Shown: in pieces, positions 38,060 through 47,749 of the stretch | Position numbering within the stretch: the first letter of the stretch is position 1 | Layout: each line of letters begins with the position of its first letter | Assembly (NCBI RefSeq): GCF_030758345.1 | Contig: NZ_JAVAMO010000015.1 | Span: 1-64,000, forward strand | Length of the DNA: 64,000 nucleotides | Source of the DNA: Ruegeria discodermiae | GTDB lineage: Bacteria > Pseudomonadota > Alphaproteobacteria > Rhodobacterales > Rhodobacteraceae | Direction: 5' to 3' | Position numbers and translations under genes: made by a program | The notes under the pieces: model-generated | Databases searched by the model: none | Seen by the model: the letters and a program-made list of their open reading frames with translations, nothing else | What the model was told of the DNA's origin: nothing

Positions 38060-39586
38060 ATGCGCGGCCCGCACAACATCATTCGCCTGATCCGCACAGG
38101 CGCCACTCTGGAGCGCACGGGCGCCATGAACGTGGTGCTGGACGCCTTCGAGGCCCCGCGCGCCCTGCGCTTCGTGGCCCATGCGCTGGGCAAACCGTTC
38201 CAGTGGCTCGGCTACAAGGGTGATCCCGCCATGCCGCCTGCCACCCGCGCGCTGACCGCGCTGGGCCCGGCTTACATCAAATTCGGCCAGATCCTTTCGA
38301 CCCGCCCTGACGTGGTGGGCGAGGAATTGGCGGTGCAATTGCGGGTGTTGCAGGACAAGCTGCCACCCTTTTCCCGACAAGAGGCGATGGCAGAGGTCGA
38401 ACGCGAACTCGGCCAGCCCGTACCTGAACTGTTCGAAGAATTCAGCGAGCCGATTGCCGCCGCCTCGATTGCGCAGGTTCACAAGGCCCGCATCGCTAAT
38501 GGCGGCGGCGAAGTCGCGGTCAAGGTGCTGCGCCCCGGCATCGAAAAGGCGTTCCAGAAGGATATTGACGCCTTCTATCTGGCCGCCCGTATCGTTGAGC
38601 TTTGCGCACCAGGCGCGCGCCGGTTGCGGCCGATGGAGGTGATCGAACATTTCCATGGAGTCGTCCGCGGCGAGCTTGATCTGCGTCTGGAAAGCTCCGC
38701 AGCCTCAGAGTTTGCCGCCAATACGCAAAAGGATGAAGGGTTCCAGCTGCCGACGATAATGTGGTCGCTCTCGGCGCGCCGGGTGATGACGCTGGGCTGG
38801 GCCGATGGTGTGCCGTTGGGCGACAACGACGCGCTGGACGCGGCAGGCCATGACCGGCGCGTCCTAAGTGAACGGGTGCTGACCCTGTTCCTTCAGCACG
38901 CGCTGCGCGACGGCTATTTCCATGCCGACATGCATCAGGGCAACCTCAAGGTTGCGCCCAATGGCGATATCGTCGCCTATGATTTCGGCATCATGGGCCA
39001 TATCGACCAATATACCCGCAGGGTCTATGCCGAGATTCTTTTCGGCTTCATCCGCCGCGACTACAAACGCGTGGCCGAGGTACATTTCGAGGCTGGTTAC
39101 GTTCCCGCCGACCGCGATGTTGACGAGTTCGCCCGTGCCCTGCGCGCGGTGGGAGAGCCGATCTTTGGCATGGATGCCAGCCATATCTCGATGGGTCGTC
39201 TGCTCAATTATCTCTTCGAGGTGACCGAACGCTTCGGGATGGAAACCCGCACCGAACTGATCCTGCTGCAACGCACCATGGTGGTGGTCGAGGGTGTGGC
39301 CCGGTCCCTGAACCCGCATATGAACATCTGGGAAGTGGCGCGCCCGGTGGTCGAAAGCTACATCACCGAATCCATCGGCCCGCGCGCCGCACTCTCGGAT
39401 TTTTACGACACCGCCAAGGTACTGGCCCGGTTCGGCCCGCGCCTGCCCGCGCTGGTCGAAAAGATGCTGATCGCGCAGGCTACCGAAGAGCCACCGAAAT
39501 CGCCAATATCCCTGCCGGTCTGGACCGCCCTTGCCGGGTCCGGTGTTGGCGCGGGGATCGTCTTGCTGGTCAGCGCGCTGTTCTAG
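38060..39586 (+). CDS. ubiB: Ubiquinone biosynthesis accessory kinase-like protein UbiB
   Basis: UbiB is an atypical protein-kinase-like ATPase needed for ubiquinone synthesis at the inner membrane. The 508-residue product has the KxGQ motif in YIKFGQILSTRPDV, the Ala-rich loop AAASIAQVHKA, VAVKVLRPGIEK with the ATP lysine, HADMHQGNLKV (catalytic loop) and YDFGIMGHID (DFG). A hydrophobic C-terminal segment (VWTALAGSGVGAGIVLLVSALF) is the expected membrane anchor. Start 3 nt after ubiE. The coaBC and dut genes that often follow are not present here. Confidence 0.96.
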   Translation: MRGPHNIIRLIRTGATLERTGAMNVVLDAFEAPRALRFVAHALGKPFQWLGYKGDPAMPPATRALTALGPAYIKFGQILSTRPDVVGEELAVQLRVLQDKLPPFSRQEAMAEVERELGQPVPELFEEFSEPIAAASIAQVHKARIANGGGEVAVKVLRPGIEKAFQKDIDAFYLAARIVELCAPGARRLRPMEVIEHFHGVVRGELDLRLESSAASEFAANTQKDEGFQLPTIMWSLSARRVMTLGWADGVPLGDNDALDAAGHDRRVLSERVLTLFLQHALRDGYFHADMHQGNLKVAPNGDIVAYDFGIMGHIDQYTRRVYAEILFGFIRRDYKRVAEVHFEAGYVPADRDVDEFARALRAVGEPIFGMDASHISMGRLLNYLFEVTERFGMETRTELILLQRTMVVVEGVARSLNPHMNIWEVARPVVESYITESIGPRAALSDFYDTAKVLARFGPRLPALVEKMLIAQATEEPPKSPISLPVWTALAGSGVGAGIVLLVSALF

Positions 39587-39624
39587 GCAGGTCCTTAGGC
39601 TTCATCTTTCAGGAAACATCCGCG

Positions 39625-39660
39625 CGCGCCAAAGGCGCGTTGGGGGGCAGGCAGCCCCCC
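39625..39660. terminator. Two hairpins between convergent ubiB and thiolase genes
   Basis: CGCGCC/GGCGCG (39625-39639) and GGGGGGC/GCCCCCC (39642-39660, 5-nt loop) lie 38-74 nt after ubiB and just beyond the thiolase stop on the other strand. They probably end transcription from both sides. Confidence 0.65.
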
Positions 39661-39675
39661 TTGCGACAATCCGGA

Positions 39676-40851
39676 TCAGAGCCGTTCGATGGCAATGGCA
39701 ATGCCCTGACCGCCGCCAATGCACATGGTGATTAGACCCTTGGACCCGCCGGTGCGCTCCAATTCATAAAGCGCTTTCATTGTGATGATCGCACCAGTAG
39801 CCCCCACCGGATGACCCAGCGCAATCGCGCCGCCATTCGGGTTCACCTTGGCCGCATCCAGCCCAAGTTCCTTGTTCACGGCAAGGGCCTGAGCGGCAAA
39901 GGCCTCGTTGCTTTCGATGACGTCGAAATCATCCACCGACAGGCCGGTGCGCTGCATCAGGTTCTGCACTGCCGGAACCGGACCGATGCACATCACCTCG
40001 GGGCGCACACCGGCATGGGCATAGCCCAGAATGCGCGCCTTGGGCTTCAGGCCCGCCCGCTCCGCCGCATCCGCTTTGGCAAGCACCATCGCCGCCGCGC
40101 CATCGTTGATGCCGGACGCGTTGCCAGCGGTCACCCGGCCATCTTTCTTGAACACCGCACGCAACCCGGCCAGCGCCTCGGCAGTGGTGGGTTTGGGGTG
40201 CTCGTCGACCTTGAAATCAACCATGTCGCGACGAACCTTGACCTGCACCGGCGCGATCTGGCTGTCGAATACCCCGCCTTCGATCGCCGCCGCTGCACGG
40301 GTCTGGCTGGTCAGCGCAAAGTCGTCCATATCCTTGCGGGTGATTTGATGTTCATCCGCCACGTTCTCGGCGGTCACGCCCATATGGCCGGTGCCAAACG
40401 GACAGTTCAGCGCGCCCAGCATCATGTCGAGCGACGCCACATCGCCCATCTTCTGACCCCAGCGCGTCGCGGGGGTGATAAAGGGGCTGCGCGACATGCT
40501 CTCGGCCCCGCCCGCGACAGCAAACTCCGCATCGCCCAGCATCAGGGACTGGGTCGCCGAGACGATGGCCTGTGCCCCGGACCCGCACAGGCGGTTCACA
40601 TTCATCGCGGGCGTGCCGTTCGGGATACCGGCCTGCATCGCGGCGACGCGGCTCAGATACATGTCGCGCGGTTCGGTGTTGATCACGTGGCCAAAGACCA
40701 CATTGCCGATCTGCGCGGCCTCGACACCGGACCGCTCAAGCGCGGCCTCGGTCACCACGGTGGCCAGATCGATCGGCGCGGTGGAGGCGAGCGCCCCGCC
40801 AAAAGTACCAATAGCAGTGCGGGCACCGTCCAGAATTACGACATCGGTCAT
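39676..40851 (-). CDS. Acetyl-CoA C-acyltransferase (thiolase, BktB-like)
   Basis: A thiolase that condenses or cleaves acyl-CoA and acetyl-CoA. The 391-residue product has the nucleophilic Cys in VNRLCGSGAQAIVSA (about residue 90), the His of ESNEAFAAQALA and NPNGGAIALGHPVGATGA near 345, and the second active Cys in ITMCIGGGQGIA. Its details resemble BktB/acetoacetyl-CoA thiolases used in polyhydroxyalkanoate or beta-ketoadipyl metabolism, but substrate range cannot be read from sequence. Monocistronic; divergent from the XRE-cupin regulator with 115 nt between. Confidence 0.93.
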   Translation of the reverse strand: MTDVVILDGARTAIGTFGGALASTAPIDLATVVTEAALERSGVEAAQIGNVVFGHVINTEPRDMYLSRVAAMQAGIPNGTPAMNVNRLCGSGAQAIVSATQSLMLGDAEFAVAGGAESMSRSPFITPATRWGQKMGDVASLDMMLGALNCPFGTGHMGVTAENVADEHQITRKDMDDFALTSQTRAAAAIEGGVFDSQIAPVQVKVRRDMVDFKVDEHPKPTTAEALAGLRAVFKKDGRVTAGNASGINDGAAAMVLAKADAAERAGLKPKARILGYAHAGVRPEVMCIGPVPAVQNLMQRTGLSVDDFDVIESNEAFAAQALAVNKELGLDAAKVNPNGGAIALGHPVGATGAIITMKALYELERTGGSKGLITMCIGGGQGIAIAIERL

Positions 40852-40966
40852 GTTTCACTCCTCAAGATTTGGGTACACTATGCACCCGGCCCGCCCTTCT
40901 GTCGCATGGGACGTGAGGTCACATCCACAATTGACAAGTGGTGCCTCTAAGCCCAGAAAATCCGTC

Positions 40967-41533
40967 ATGACGGACAATCCCGACGATATCCTGAACCGCC
41001 TGCCCGCCCGGTTGAAAGAGGCCCGGCGTGCACAAGGGCTGTCGCTGGAGGCAGTGGCAAACCTCAGCGGTGTCTCCCGTTCGATGGTCAGCCAGATCGA
41101 GCGCGGCGAGAGCAGCCCGACCATAGCAACCCTATGGAACCTGACCCGCGCGCTGCAGGTCGATTTCGCGGGCCTGCTGGAAGATGGCGACAGCGCGGAC
41201 AAGATCGAAGTGCTGCACAAGGGCGAAGTGCCGAGCATCGACAATATGGGCGAAGGCTGCCGTATCCGCATCCTGTCCCCGCCCGAAGAGGCCGGCGGGC
41301 ATGAGGTGTATGACATAAGCTTCGAGGCAGAGGGAATTCTCAGCAGTCAGCCCCACATGCGAGGTGCGCAAGAGCAACTGACCGTGCTGGAGGGCAAGGT
41401 TCGGGTTACTTCGGGCGCAGCAGTCGCCGACCTGTCTGCGGGCGATACGGCGCGCTATGCGGCCGATGTCCCGCATGCAATTGCGGCCCGAAGCGGTGCG
41501 GCCCGCGTGTTTCTGATCGTCAAGAACGCCTGA
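40967..41533 (+). CDS. XRE-family regulator with C-terminal cupin domain
   Basis: A 188-residue regulator: N-terminal helix-turn-helix at about 12-65 ([42 protein letters not shown]) and a cupin domain at about 105-188 ([39 protein letters not shown]), which may bind a small ligand. It is placed directly upstream of kbl-tdh on the same strand, with a palindrome between them, so it is probably the regulator of threonine breakdown. The thiolase gene may be a second target because it is divergent. The start is ATG 40967. Confidence 0.9.
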   Translation: MTDNPDDILNRLPARLKEARRAQGLSLEAVANLSGVSRSMVSQIERGESSPTIATLWNLTRALQVDFAGLLEDGDSADKIEVLHKGEVPSIDNMGEGCRIRILSPPEEAGGHEVYDISFEAEGILSSQPHMRGAQEQLTVLEGKVRVTSGAAVADLSAGDTARYAADVPHAIAARSGAARVFLIVKNA

Positions 41534-41542
41534 TCGAAAAAA

Positions 41543-41558
41543 TTCCGCCTTTACGGAA
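41543..41558 (+). promoter_or_regulatory. Palindromic operator candidate upstream of kbl
   Basis: TTCCGCCTTTACGGAA (5-bp arms TTCCG/CGGAA) lies 79 nt before the kbl start, with a second imperfect site TCCC-N6-GGGA at about 41580-41593. Both suit the XRE-cupin regulator encoded just upstream. Confidence 0.45.
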
Positions 41559-41636
41559 AATTATCCAATATTGCGAAATCCCCTATTTGGGAATCTTGTC
41601 CGTTATGCTAGAAGTGCGACTCAAATGGAGGTCGCC

Positions 41637-42821
41637 ATGTCGCACGCATTCCTGTCGCAGATCACTGACACGCTAGCTCAGATCGAGGCCGAAGGGCTTT
41701 ATAAACGCGAGCGAATGATCACCTCGCCGCAGGGCGGCGAGATCACGGTGGGCGGACGGCAGGTCATCAACCTGTGCGCCAACAACTACTTGGGTCTGGC
41801 GGATCACCCCGACCTGATCGCCGCAGCCCGCGATGCGATGGAGCCGAAGGGTTTCGGCATGGCCTCGGTCCGGTTCATCTGCGGCACGCAGGATATTCAT
41901 CGCGAGCTGGAGCACAAGCTCGCAACCTTCCTGAAAAAGGATGACGCGATCCTGTTTGCGGCCTGCTTTGATGCCAATGGCGGGCTATTTGAGCCCTTGT
42001 TAGGGCCTGAAGATGCGATCATCTCGGACAGTCTGAACCATGCCTCGATCATCGATGGGGTGCGGCTGTGCAAGGCAAAGCGCTATCGCTATCTGAACAA
42101 TGACATGAACGATCTCGAAGCCTGGCTGAAACAGGCGCGCGAGGATGGGGCGCGACATATCATGATCGCCACCGACGGTGTGTTCTCGATGGATGGCTAT
42201 CTGGCCAACCTGCCGAAGATCCGCGAACTGGCCGACAAATACGACGCCATCGTCATGGTCGATGACTGCCACGCCACCGGTTTCATGGGGCCAAACGGGG
42301 CAGGCACGCCGGATCATTTCGGTGTCGATGTGGACATCCTGACAGGGACGCTGGGCAAGGCACTTGGGGGGGCAATCGGCGGTTATATCGGCGGGCCGCA
42401 GCCAGTGATCGACCTTCTGCGGCAGCGGGCGCGGCCCTATCTGTTCTCGAACTCGCTGCCGCCATCCATCGTCGCCGCCGGGCTAGAGGCGATCCGTCTG
42501 GTCGAAGAGGGTGCTGACCTGCGCGCGCAGCTCTTTGACAACGCCAGCTATTGGCGCGCCGGGCTGGAAAAGCTAGGCTTTGACCTGCTGCCTGGGGAAC
42601 ATCCGATCATCCCGGTGATGCTGGGCGAGGCACAACTGGCGCAGGACATGGCGGCGCAGATGTTTGATGAGAGTGTCTATGTCTCGGGCTTCTTCTTTCC
42701 GGTGGTGCCACGTGGGCAGGCGCGGATCAGAACCCAGATGAATGCGGCTCTAACAAAGAAAGAACTGGACCGCGCACTGGCAGCCTTTGGCAAGGTCGGC
42801 AAGGCTCTGGGGGTGATCTGA
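41637..42821 (+). CDS. kbl: Glycine C-acetyltransferase (2-amino-3-ketobutyrate CoA ligase)
   Basis: Kbl cleaves 2-amino-3-ketobutyrate with CoA to glycine and acetyl-CoA, the second step of threonine degradation. The 394-residue PLP enzyme has [50 protein letters not shown] (PLP-contacting Asp and His) and [19 protein letters not shown] with the Schiff-base Lys. The ATG at 41637 follows GGAGG. Its TGA overlaps the tdh ATG by 1 nt, so the two are translationally coupled. Confidence 0.97.
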   Translation: MSHAFLSQITDTLAQIEAEGLYKRERMITSPQGGEITVGGRQVINLCANNYLGLADHPDLIAAARDAMEPKGFGMASVRFICGTQDIHRELEHKLATFLKKDDAILFAACFDANGGLFEPLLGPEDAIISDSLNHASIIDGVRLCKAKRYRYLNNDMNDLEAWLKQAREDGARHIMIATDGVFSMDGYLANLPKIRELADKYDAIVMVDDCHATGFMGPNGAGTPDHFGVDVDILTGTLGKALGGAIGGYIGGPQPVIDLLRQRARPYLFSNSLPPSIVAAGLEAIRLVEEGADLRAQLFDNASYWRAGLEKLGFDLLPGEHPIIPVMLGEAQLAQDMAAQMFDESVYVSGFFFPVVPRGQARIRTQMNAALTKKELDRALAAFGKVGKALGVI

Positions 42822-43870
42822 TGCGACCCAACACCATGAAGGCGCTGGAGAAGTCCAAGCCCGTGGAAGGTCTGTGGATGGTGCAGGCGCCAGTCCCCGA
42901 AATCGGCCCGGACGAGGTGCTGATCCGCGTGACCAAAACCGGCATCTGCGGCACCGATATCCATATCTGGAACTGGGATGACTGGGCCGCATCCACTGTG
43001 CCGGTACCGATGATCACCGGGCATGAGTTTGCCGGTGAGATTGTCGAGATCGGCAAGGACGTGACCGGGCTGGCGGTCGGCCAGCGCTGTTCCGGCGAAG
43101 GGCATCTGATCGGAACCGAAAGCCGCCAGAGCCGCGCGGGCAAGTTCCATCTGGACCCCGGCACGCGCGGGATTGGCGTGAATGAGCAAGGGGCCTTTGC
43201 GCAATATCTGAAACTGCCCGCCTTCAATGTGGTGCCACTGCCGGATGATGTGCCGGATGAGATCGGCGCCATCCTGGACCCGTTGGGCAATGCCGTACAC
43301 ACAGCGCTCAGCTTTGATCTTCTGGGAGAGGATGTCCTGATCACCGGTGCAGGCCCCATCGGCATCATGGCCGCCGCCGTCGCGCGCCACGCAGGGGCGC
43401 GCAATGTTGTGATCACGGATATCAACCCGGACCGCCTGAAGCTTGCGGAACACGTGGTGCCCACCGTGCGGGCTGTCGATGTGTCGCGCGAGGATCTGCA
43501 GGATTTGATCGCCGATCTGGGTCTGAAAGAGGGTTTTGATGTGGGGCTTGAGATGTCGGGCTCGCAGGTGGCGCTTGACCAGATGGTCGAGGCGCTGGTG
43601 ATGGGCGGCAAGATCGCACTGCTGGGCATCCCGCCGGGCAAATCGCCAGTGGATTGGAGCCGGATCGTGTTCAAGGCGATCACCATCAAGGGCGTTTATG
43701 GGCGCGAGATGTTCGAGACCTGGTACAAAATGATCGCGATGCTGCAGAACGGTCTGGATGTGGCTCGGGTGATCACCCACTGCTTCGGCGTCGAAGACTT
43801 CGCGCAGGGCTTTGAGGCGATGAAATCGGGTCAGTCCGGCAAGGTTGTGCTGGACTGGACCGGCATATAG
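42821..43870 (+). CDS. tdh: L-threonine 3-dehydrogenase
   Basis: Tdh oxidises threonine to 2-amino-3-ketobutyrate with NAD+, feeding Kbl. The 349-residue medium-chain dehydrogenase keeps the catalytic-zinc ligands in GICGTD and GHEFAGE and the Rossmann [14 protein letters not shown]. The lobe that normally has four Cys for the structural zinc reads [20 protein letters not shown], with none of those Cys left. The fold there is presumably held without zinc. ATG 42821 overlaps the kbl stop; an in-frame ATG five codons later would give the shorter N-terminus seen in many homologues. Confidence 0.95.
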   Translation: MRPNTMKALEKSKPVEGLWMVQAPVPEIGPDEVLIRVTKTGICGTDIHIWNWDDWAASTVPVPMITGHEFAGEIVEIGKDVTGLAVGQRCSGEGHLIGTESRQSRAGKFHLDPGTRGIGVNEQGAFAQYLKLPAFNVVPLPDDVPDEIGAILDPLGNAVHTALSFDLLGEDVLITGAGPIGIMAAAVARHAGARNVVITDINPDRLKLAEHVVPTVRAVDVSREDLQDLIADLGLKEGFDVGLEMSGSQVALDQMVEALVMGGKIALLGIPPGKSPVDWSRIVFKAITIKGVYGREMFETWYKMIAMLQNGLDVARVITHCFGVEDFAQGFEAMKSGQSGKVVLDWTGI

Positions 43871-43892
43871 GGGCTATGTCCCCGAGGTATTC

Positions 43893-44642
43893 TCAGCCAG
43901 ATGAAAAAGCGGATCGAGGTGCAAGCGCAAGGCGCCCTTGATCCGCAAGCTGCCAGCAGCTTTTCCCTTCGAACACCGCAGCGGTCAGAGGTTTGCCATA
44001 TCCTGCACCGCTGTCCAGATTGATGCGGTTGCCATAGTGGGTTGCCACGTTGACCGGTGTGTGGCCATGCACGATCAGCTTTGGATGCGGTTCCGAATAG
44101 ATGTGAAAGCTCTGCCGAATCCAGACCAGGTCGTTGTCGCTCTGCTCGCCCAGCGCAATGCCGGGACGGATTCCGGCATGGACAAAGGCGAGGTCGGGGG
44201 TTTCGTAGATCTTCTGAAGGCCGCGCAGAAAATCAACATGTGCTTGCGGTACCGCCTCTTTCGCTTCGGCATGCAGGTCTTCCAATCGGGTCCCGCTGTC
44301 GTAGCTCAGACCATAGCTCTGAAGCGTCTCGGTGCCGCCCAGCCGGTCATGCAGCCAGTGGTAGCCGACGAGAAGATGCGGGTCGTGACGCGGCACATCC
44401 TCCATGAACCAGGCAAACATCCGGTCGTGATTGCCCAGGAGCGTGATCCAATTCCGCCCGGCCCGCTGCCCCTCGATCAAAAAGTCGATCACTTTCTGGC
44501 TGTCGGGGCCGCGATCCACATAATCTCCCAGAAAGACAATGCGGGCGTTAGAGCCGCCATCCGCCTCGATCAGAGCCAAAACGCGGTGCAATTCATCAAG
44601 CTGCCCGTGAATGTCACCTACCGCATAGATCGGGTCCGTCAT
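43893..44642 (-). CDS. Metallophosphoesterase (PrpA-like serine/threonine phosphatase fold)
   Basis: A 249-residue calcineurin-like phosphoesterase with all metal motifs: GDIHGQ (residues 9-14), GDYVDRGPDS (about 40-49), GNHD (about 73-76) and HGHTPV near 195. The compact length and motif spacing match bacterial PPP-family phosphatases such as PrpA/PrpB, which dephosphorylate proteins or small molecules. The substrate is unknown. ATG 44642 starts right before the first metal motif; the longer upstream frame overlaps serA. It lies downstream of serA after a terminator, so it is likely its own unit. Confidence 0.9.
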   Translation of the reverse strand: MTDPIYAVGDIHGQLDELHRVLALIEADGGSNARIVFLGDYVDRGPDSQKVIDFLIEGQRAGRNWITLLGNHDRMFAWFMEDVPRHDPHLLVGYHWLHDRLGGTETLQSYGLSYDSGTRLEDLHAEAKEAVPQAHVDFLRGLQKIYETPDLAFVHAGIRPGIALGEQSDNDLVWIRQSFHIYSEPHPKLIVHGHTPVNVATHYGNRINLDSGAGYGKPLTAAVFEGKSCWQLADQGRLALAPRSAFSSG

Positions 44643-44721
44643 CCGTGCCTCCGTGGCTGCTGCCGGGGTTGTGCCGCGTCGTGGCGCGAAGGGAAAGTGT
44701 TTTGTCGTGGCTTCAGGGAAC

Positions 44722-44749
44722 AAAAAAGGCCGCCCTCGATGGGGCGGCC
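44722..44749 (-). terminator. Rho-independent terminator of the serC-serA operon
   Basis: On the minus strand GGCCGCCC and GGGCGGCC (plus 44728-44749) form an 8-bp stem with a 6-nt loop followed by six Ts (plus 44722-44727). It begins 23 nt after the serA stop. Confidence 0.92.
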
Positions 44750-44772
44750 GATCTGGTTTTTGCAGGGCGGCC

Positions 44773-46368
44773 TCAGGCCACATCAAACTCCAGCGGTTTG
44801 ATCTGTCGGAAAAGGCCGGTCTCAGCCAGTTTCGCGCGCGCTTCGGCGGGAACCGGTTCATCCACATAGAGCAGCGCGATTGCCTCGCCACCCGCTCCGG
44901 CCCGTCCCAGCGTGAAGTTCGCGATGTTGACGCCATTGGCACCCATGGTCTGACCCAGCGCCCCAATGATGCCGGGGACATCTTCGTTGGTGGTATAGAG
45001 CATATGGCGACCGATCTCGGCGTCGATATTGATGCCCTTGATCTGGATGAAGCGCGGTTTGCCGTCGCTGAACACGGTACCCCCGATCGAGCGCTCGCGC
45101 ACATCGGTCACCACGGTGACCTTGATATAACCCGCGAATGCGCCGGATTTATCCTGATTGGTGGTGCTGATCTGGATACCGCGTTCCTTGGCCACTACGG
45201 GGGCCGAGACCATGTTCACCTCGGGGTTGAACTTTTTCATGATCCCCGCAACGGCGGCGCAATTCAGCGCAGCCAGGTTCATCCCAGCGGCGACCCCGTC
45301 ATAGAGGATATTGATCGCCTTGACCGGCTCGTCGGTCATCTGACCAACAAAACTGCCTAGATGCCCGGCCAGCTTGATCCAGGGACCCATGACCTTGGCC
45401 TCTTCGGCGGTCACACTGGGCATGTTCAGCGCGTTTTCCACCGCACCCGTCAGCAGATAGTTCGACATCTGCTCGGCCACCTGCAGCGCCACATTCTCCT
45501 GCGCTTCGGTGGTGGCCGCGCCCAGATGCGGGGTGCAGACCACGTTGGGTAGATCAAAGAGGGCGTTCTCCTTGGCGGGTTCGACCGCGAAGACGTCAAA
45601 GGCCGCCCCCGCGATATGGCCCGATTGCAGCATCTCGGCCAGCGCCTCTTCGTCGACCAGACCGCCGCGGGCACAGTTGATGACGCGTACGCCTTTCTTG
45701 GTCTTGGCCAGATTCTCGCGGCTCAGGATATTGCGGGTCTGGTCGGTCAGCGGCACATGGAGCGTGATGAAATCGGCGCGTTCCAGCAATTCATCCAACT
45801 CGACCTTTTCGACGCCCATCTGGTCAGCCTTGTCCTGCCCTAGGAAGGGGTCATAGGCGATGACCTTCATCTTCAGCCCGCGCGCACGGTCGCAGACGAT
45901 ACCACCGATATTGCCCGCACCGATCACGCCGAGCGTCTTGTTGGTCAGTTCAACCCCCATGAATTTGGACTTTTCCCACTTGCCCGCATGGGTCGAGGCG
46001 CTGGCCTCGGGAATCTGACGCGCCACGGCGAACATCATCGCAATCGCATGTTCGGCGGTGGTGATCATGTTGCCGAAGGGCGTGTTCATCACGATCACCC
46101 CCTTTTTCGACGCGGCATCCTTGTCGATATTGTCGGTACCGATCCCGGCACGGGCGATGACCTTGAGGTTATCGGCGTTGGCGAGGATCTTTTCGGTCAC
46201 TTTGGTGGCCGAGCGGATGGCCAGACCATCATATTGACCGATCACCTCGGCCAGCTTGTCTTTGTCCTTGCCCAGATCGGGCTGGAAATCCACATCGATG
46301 CCGCGATCGCGGAAAATCTGGACGGCGGTTTCGCTCAGCTTGTCGGAAACAAGTACTTTAGGGGCCAT
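44773..46368 (-). CDS. serA: D-3-phosphoglycerate dehydrogenase
   Basis: SerA oxidises 3-phosphoglycerate to 3-phosphohydroxypyruvate, the first serine step. The 531-residue product is the long form: substrate domain (VLVSDKLSETAVQIF), Rossmann motif GVIGAGNIGGIVCDRARG, catalytic Arg in NCARGGLVDEEAL and His in TPHLGAATTEAQENV. An intervening ASB-like domain and a C-terminal ACT domain (MLYTTNEDVPGIIGALGQTMGANGVNIANFTLGR) follow, which usually mediates serine feedback. An ATG two codons upstream is possible; AAGGA spacing favours 46368. It follows serC by 67 nt with a small GC hairpin (GGGGCC/GGCCCC) between. Confidence 0.97.
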   Translation of the reverse strand: MAPKVLVSDKLSETAVQIFRDRGIDVDFQPDLGKDKDKLAEVIGQYDGLAIRSATKVTEKILANADNLKVIARAGIGTDNIDKDAASKKGVIVMNTPFGNMITTAEHAIAMMFAVARQIPEASASTHAGKWEKSKFMGVELTNKTLGVIGAGNIGGIVCDRARGLKMKVIAYDPFLGQDKADQMGVEKVELDELLERADFITLHVPLTDQTRNILSRENLAKTKKGVRVINCARGGLVDEEALAEMLQSGHIAGAAFDVFAVEPAKENALFDLPNVVCTPHLGAATTEAQENVALQVAEQMSNYLLTGAVENALNMPSVTAEEAKVMGPWIKLAGHLGSFVGQMTDEPVKAINILYDGVAAGMNLAALNCAAVAGIMKKFNPEVNMVSAPVVAKERGIQISTTNQDKSGAFAGYIKVTVVTDVRERSIGGTVFSDGKPRFIQIKGINIDAEIGRHMLYTTNEDVPGIIGALGQTMGANGVNIANFTLGRAGAGGEAIALLYVDEPVPAEARAKLAETGLFRQIKPLEFDVA

Positions 46369-46435
46369 TTTCATTGGTCCTTTGACTGCAAGGGAGAGCG
46401 GGGCCGCGAGGCCCCGAAATGTGTCGGGAATCGCG

Positions 46436-47590
46436 TCAGGCCGCCTCGGACTGGGCGGCGACTTCAGCCTGATAGGCCCATTCGAGCCAGGGCAGCATCG
46501 CCTCGATATCCGAGGTTTCGACCGTGCCGCCGCACCAGATGCGCAGGCCCGCAGGCGCGTCACGATAGGCACCGATATCCAGCGCGATATTCTCAGCCTC
46601 CAGCCGTTTGGCCACGGCTTTGGCGAATGTCGCGCCATCGGTGATCCGGTCATCAGTGAATTTCAGGCAAACGCTGGTGTTGGATTGCGTCGCCGCATCC
46701 TCGGCCAAATTGGCAATCCAGTCGTTCTGGTCGCAGAACGCATGTACCGCGCCAGCATTGGCATCGGCACGGGCGATCAGACCCTGCAACCCGCCAACCG
46801 AGCGTGCCCAGTCGAGCGCAAACAGATAATCCTCAACCGCCAGCATCGACGGGGTGTTGATGGTGGCACCGGTGAAAACACCGTCGATCAGCTTGCCGCC
46901 TTTGGTCAGGCGAAAGATTTTCGGCAGCGGCCATGCGGGCGTGTAGCTTTCCAGCCGTTCCACCGCACGGGGGCTCAGGATCAGCATGCCATGCGCCGCT
47001 TCGCCGCCCAGCACCTTCTGCCAGGAGAACGTGGTCACATCCAGCTTGTCCCAGGGCAGGTCCATCGCAAAGGCCGCGGACGTGGCGTCGCAGATGGTCA
47101 GACCCTGACGGTCATCGGCGATCCAGTCACCATTCGGGACCCGCACGCCCGAGGTCGTGCCGTTCCAGGTAAACACCACGTCATTGGTGAAATCGACAGA
47201 GTCCAGATCGACGATCTGTCCGTATTCAGCGGTCTTTACCTCGGCGTCGATCTTCAACTGCTTGACCACATCTGTCACCCAGCCAGCACCGAAGCTTTCC
47301 CAGGCCAGCATTTCGACCTTGCGTTCGCCCAGCAGCGACCACAGCGCCATTTCAACGGCACCGGTATCCGAGGCCGGAACGATGCCGATCTTGTAGTCTG
47401 CGGGGATACCCAGAACCTCGCGCGTGCCCTCGATGGCGGCCTTTAGCTTGTCCTTGCCAATAGCGGCACGGTGCGAGCGGCCCAGGGCGGCGTCGGCGAG
47501 TTTCGTCAGGTCGAATGTGGGGGGTTTGGCGCAGGGGCCAGAGGAAAAACGCGGATTCGCCGGCCGCGATGCCGGTTGTGCAATAGCCAT
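46436..47590 (-). CDS. serC: Phosphoserine aminotransferase
   Basis: SerC converts 3-phosphohydroxypyruvate and glutamate to phosphoserine and 2-oxoglutarate. The 384-residue class V aminotransferase is the alphaproteobacterial type, starting [19 protein letters not shown]. It also has [47 protein letters not shown] and the PLP lysine in [15 protein letters not shown]. It is the first gene of serC-serA, preceded by a structured leader, and divergent from serB, so all three serine genes sit together. Confidence 0.97.
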   Translation of the reverse strand: MAIAQPASRPANPRFSSGPCAKPPTFDLTKLADAALGRSHRAAIGKDKLKAAIEGTREVLGIPADYKIGIVPASDTGAVEMALWSLLGERKVEMLAWESFGAGWVTDVVKQLKIDAEVKTAEYGQIVDLDSVDFTNDVVFTWNGTTSGVRVPNGDWIADDRQGLTICDATSAAFAMDLPWDKLDVTTFSWQKVLGGEAAHGMLILSPRAVERLESYTPAWPLPKIFRLTKGGKLIDGVFTGATINTPSMLAVEDYLFALDWARSVGGLQGLIARADANAGAVHAFCDQNDWIANLAEDAATQSNTSVCLKFTDDRITDGATFAKAVAKRLEAENIALDIGAYRDAPAGLRIWCGGTVETSDIEAMLPWLEWAYQAEVAAQSEAA

Positions 47591-47645
47591 GATGCTACCC
47601 TTCCAGATAAGCGCCCCTCGTTGGGGAGGGGTGTCCCACGGACGG
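47591..47645 (-). ncRNA. serC-leader-like structured RNA in the serC 5' region
   Basis: On the minus strand the last ~55 nt before serC read GGGACACCCCTCCCCAACG then AGGGGCGCTTATCTGG and AAGGGTAGC. CCCCT/AGGGG form a hairpin with an 8-nt loop, and a conserved-looking single strand joins it to the ribosome-binding site. It resembles the serC leader motif described for alphaproteobacteria, as I remember that motif. Confidence 0.5.
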
Positions 47646-47749
47646 ACTTACGGGCCGATCCGGGGTTTCACAAGAGCGAATTTGGCGTTAGAGCGCCGGT
47701 TCATGTGACAAACGCGACCTCATCGCCGCCTATCGGAAACTTCGCCACC

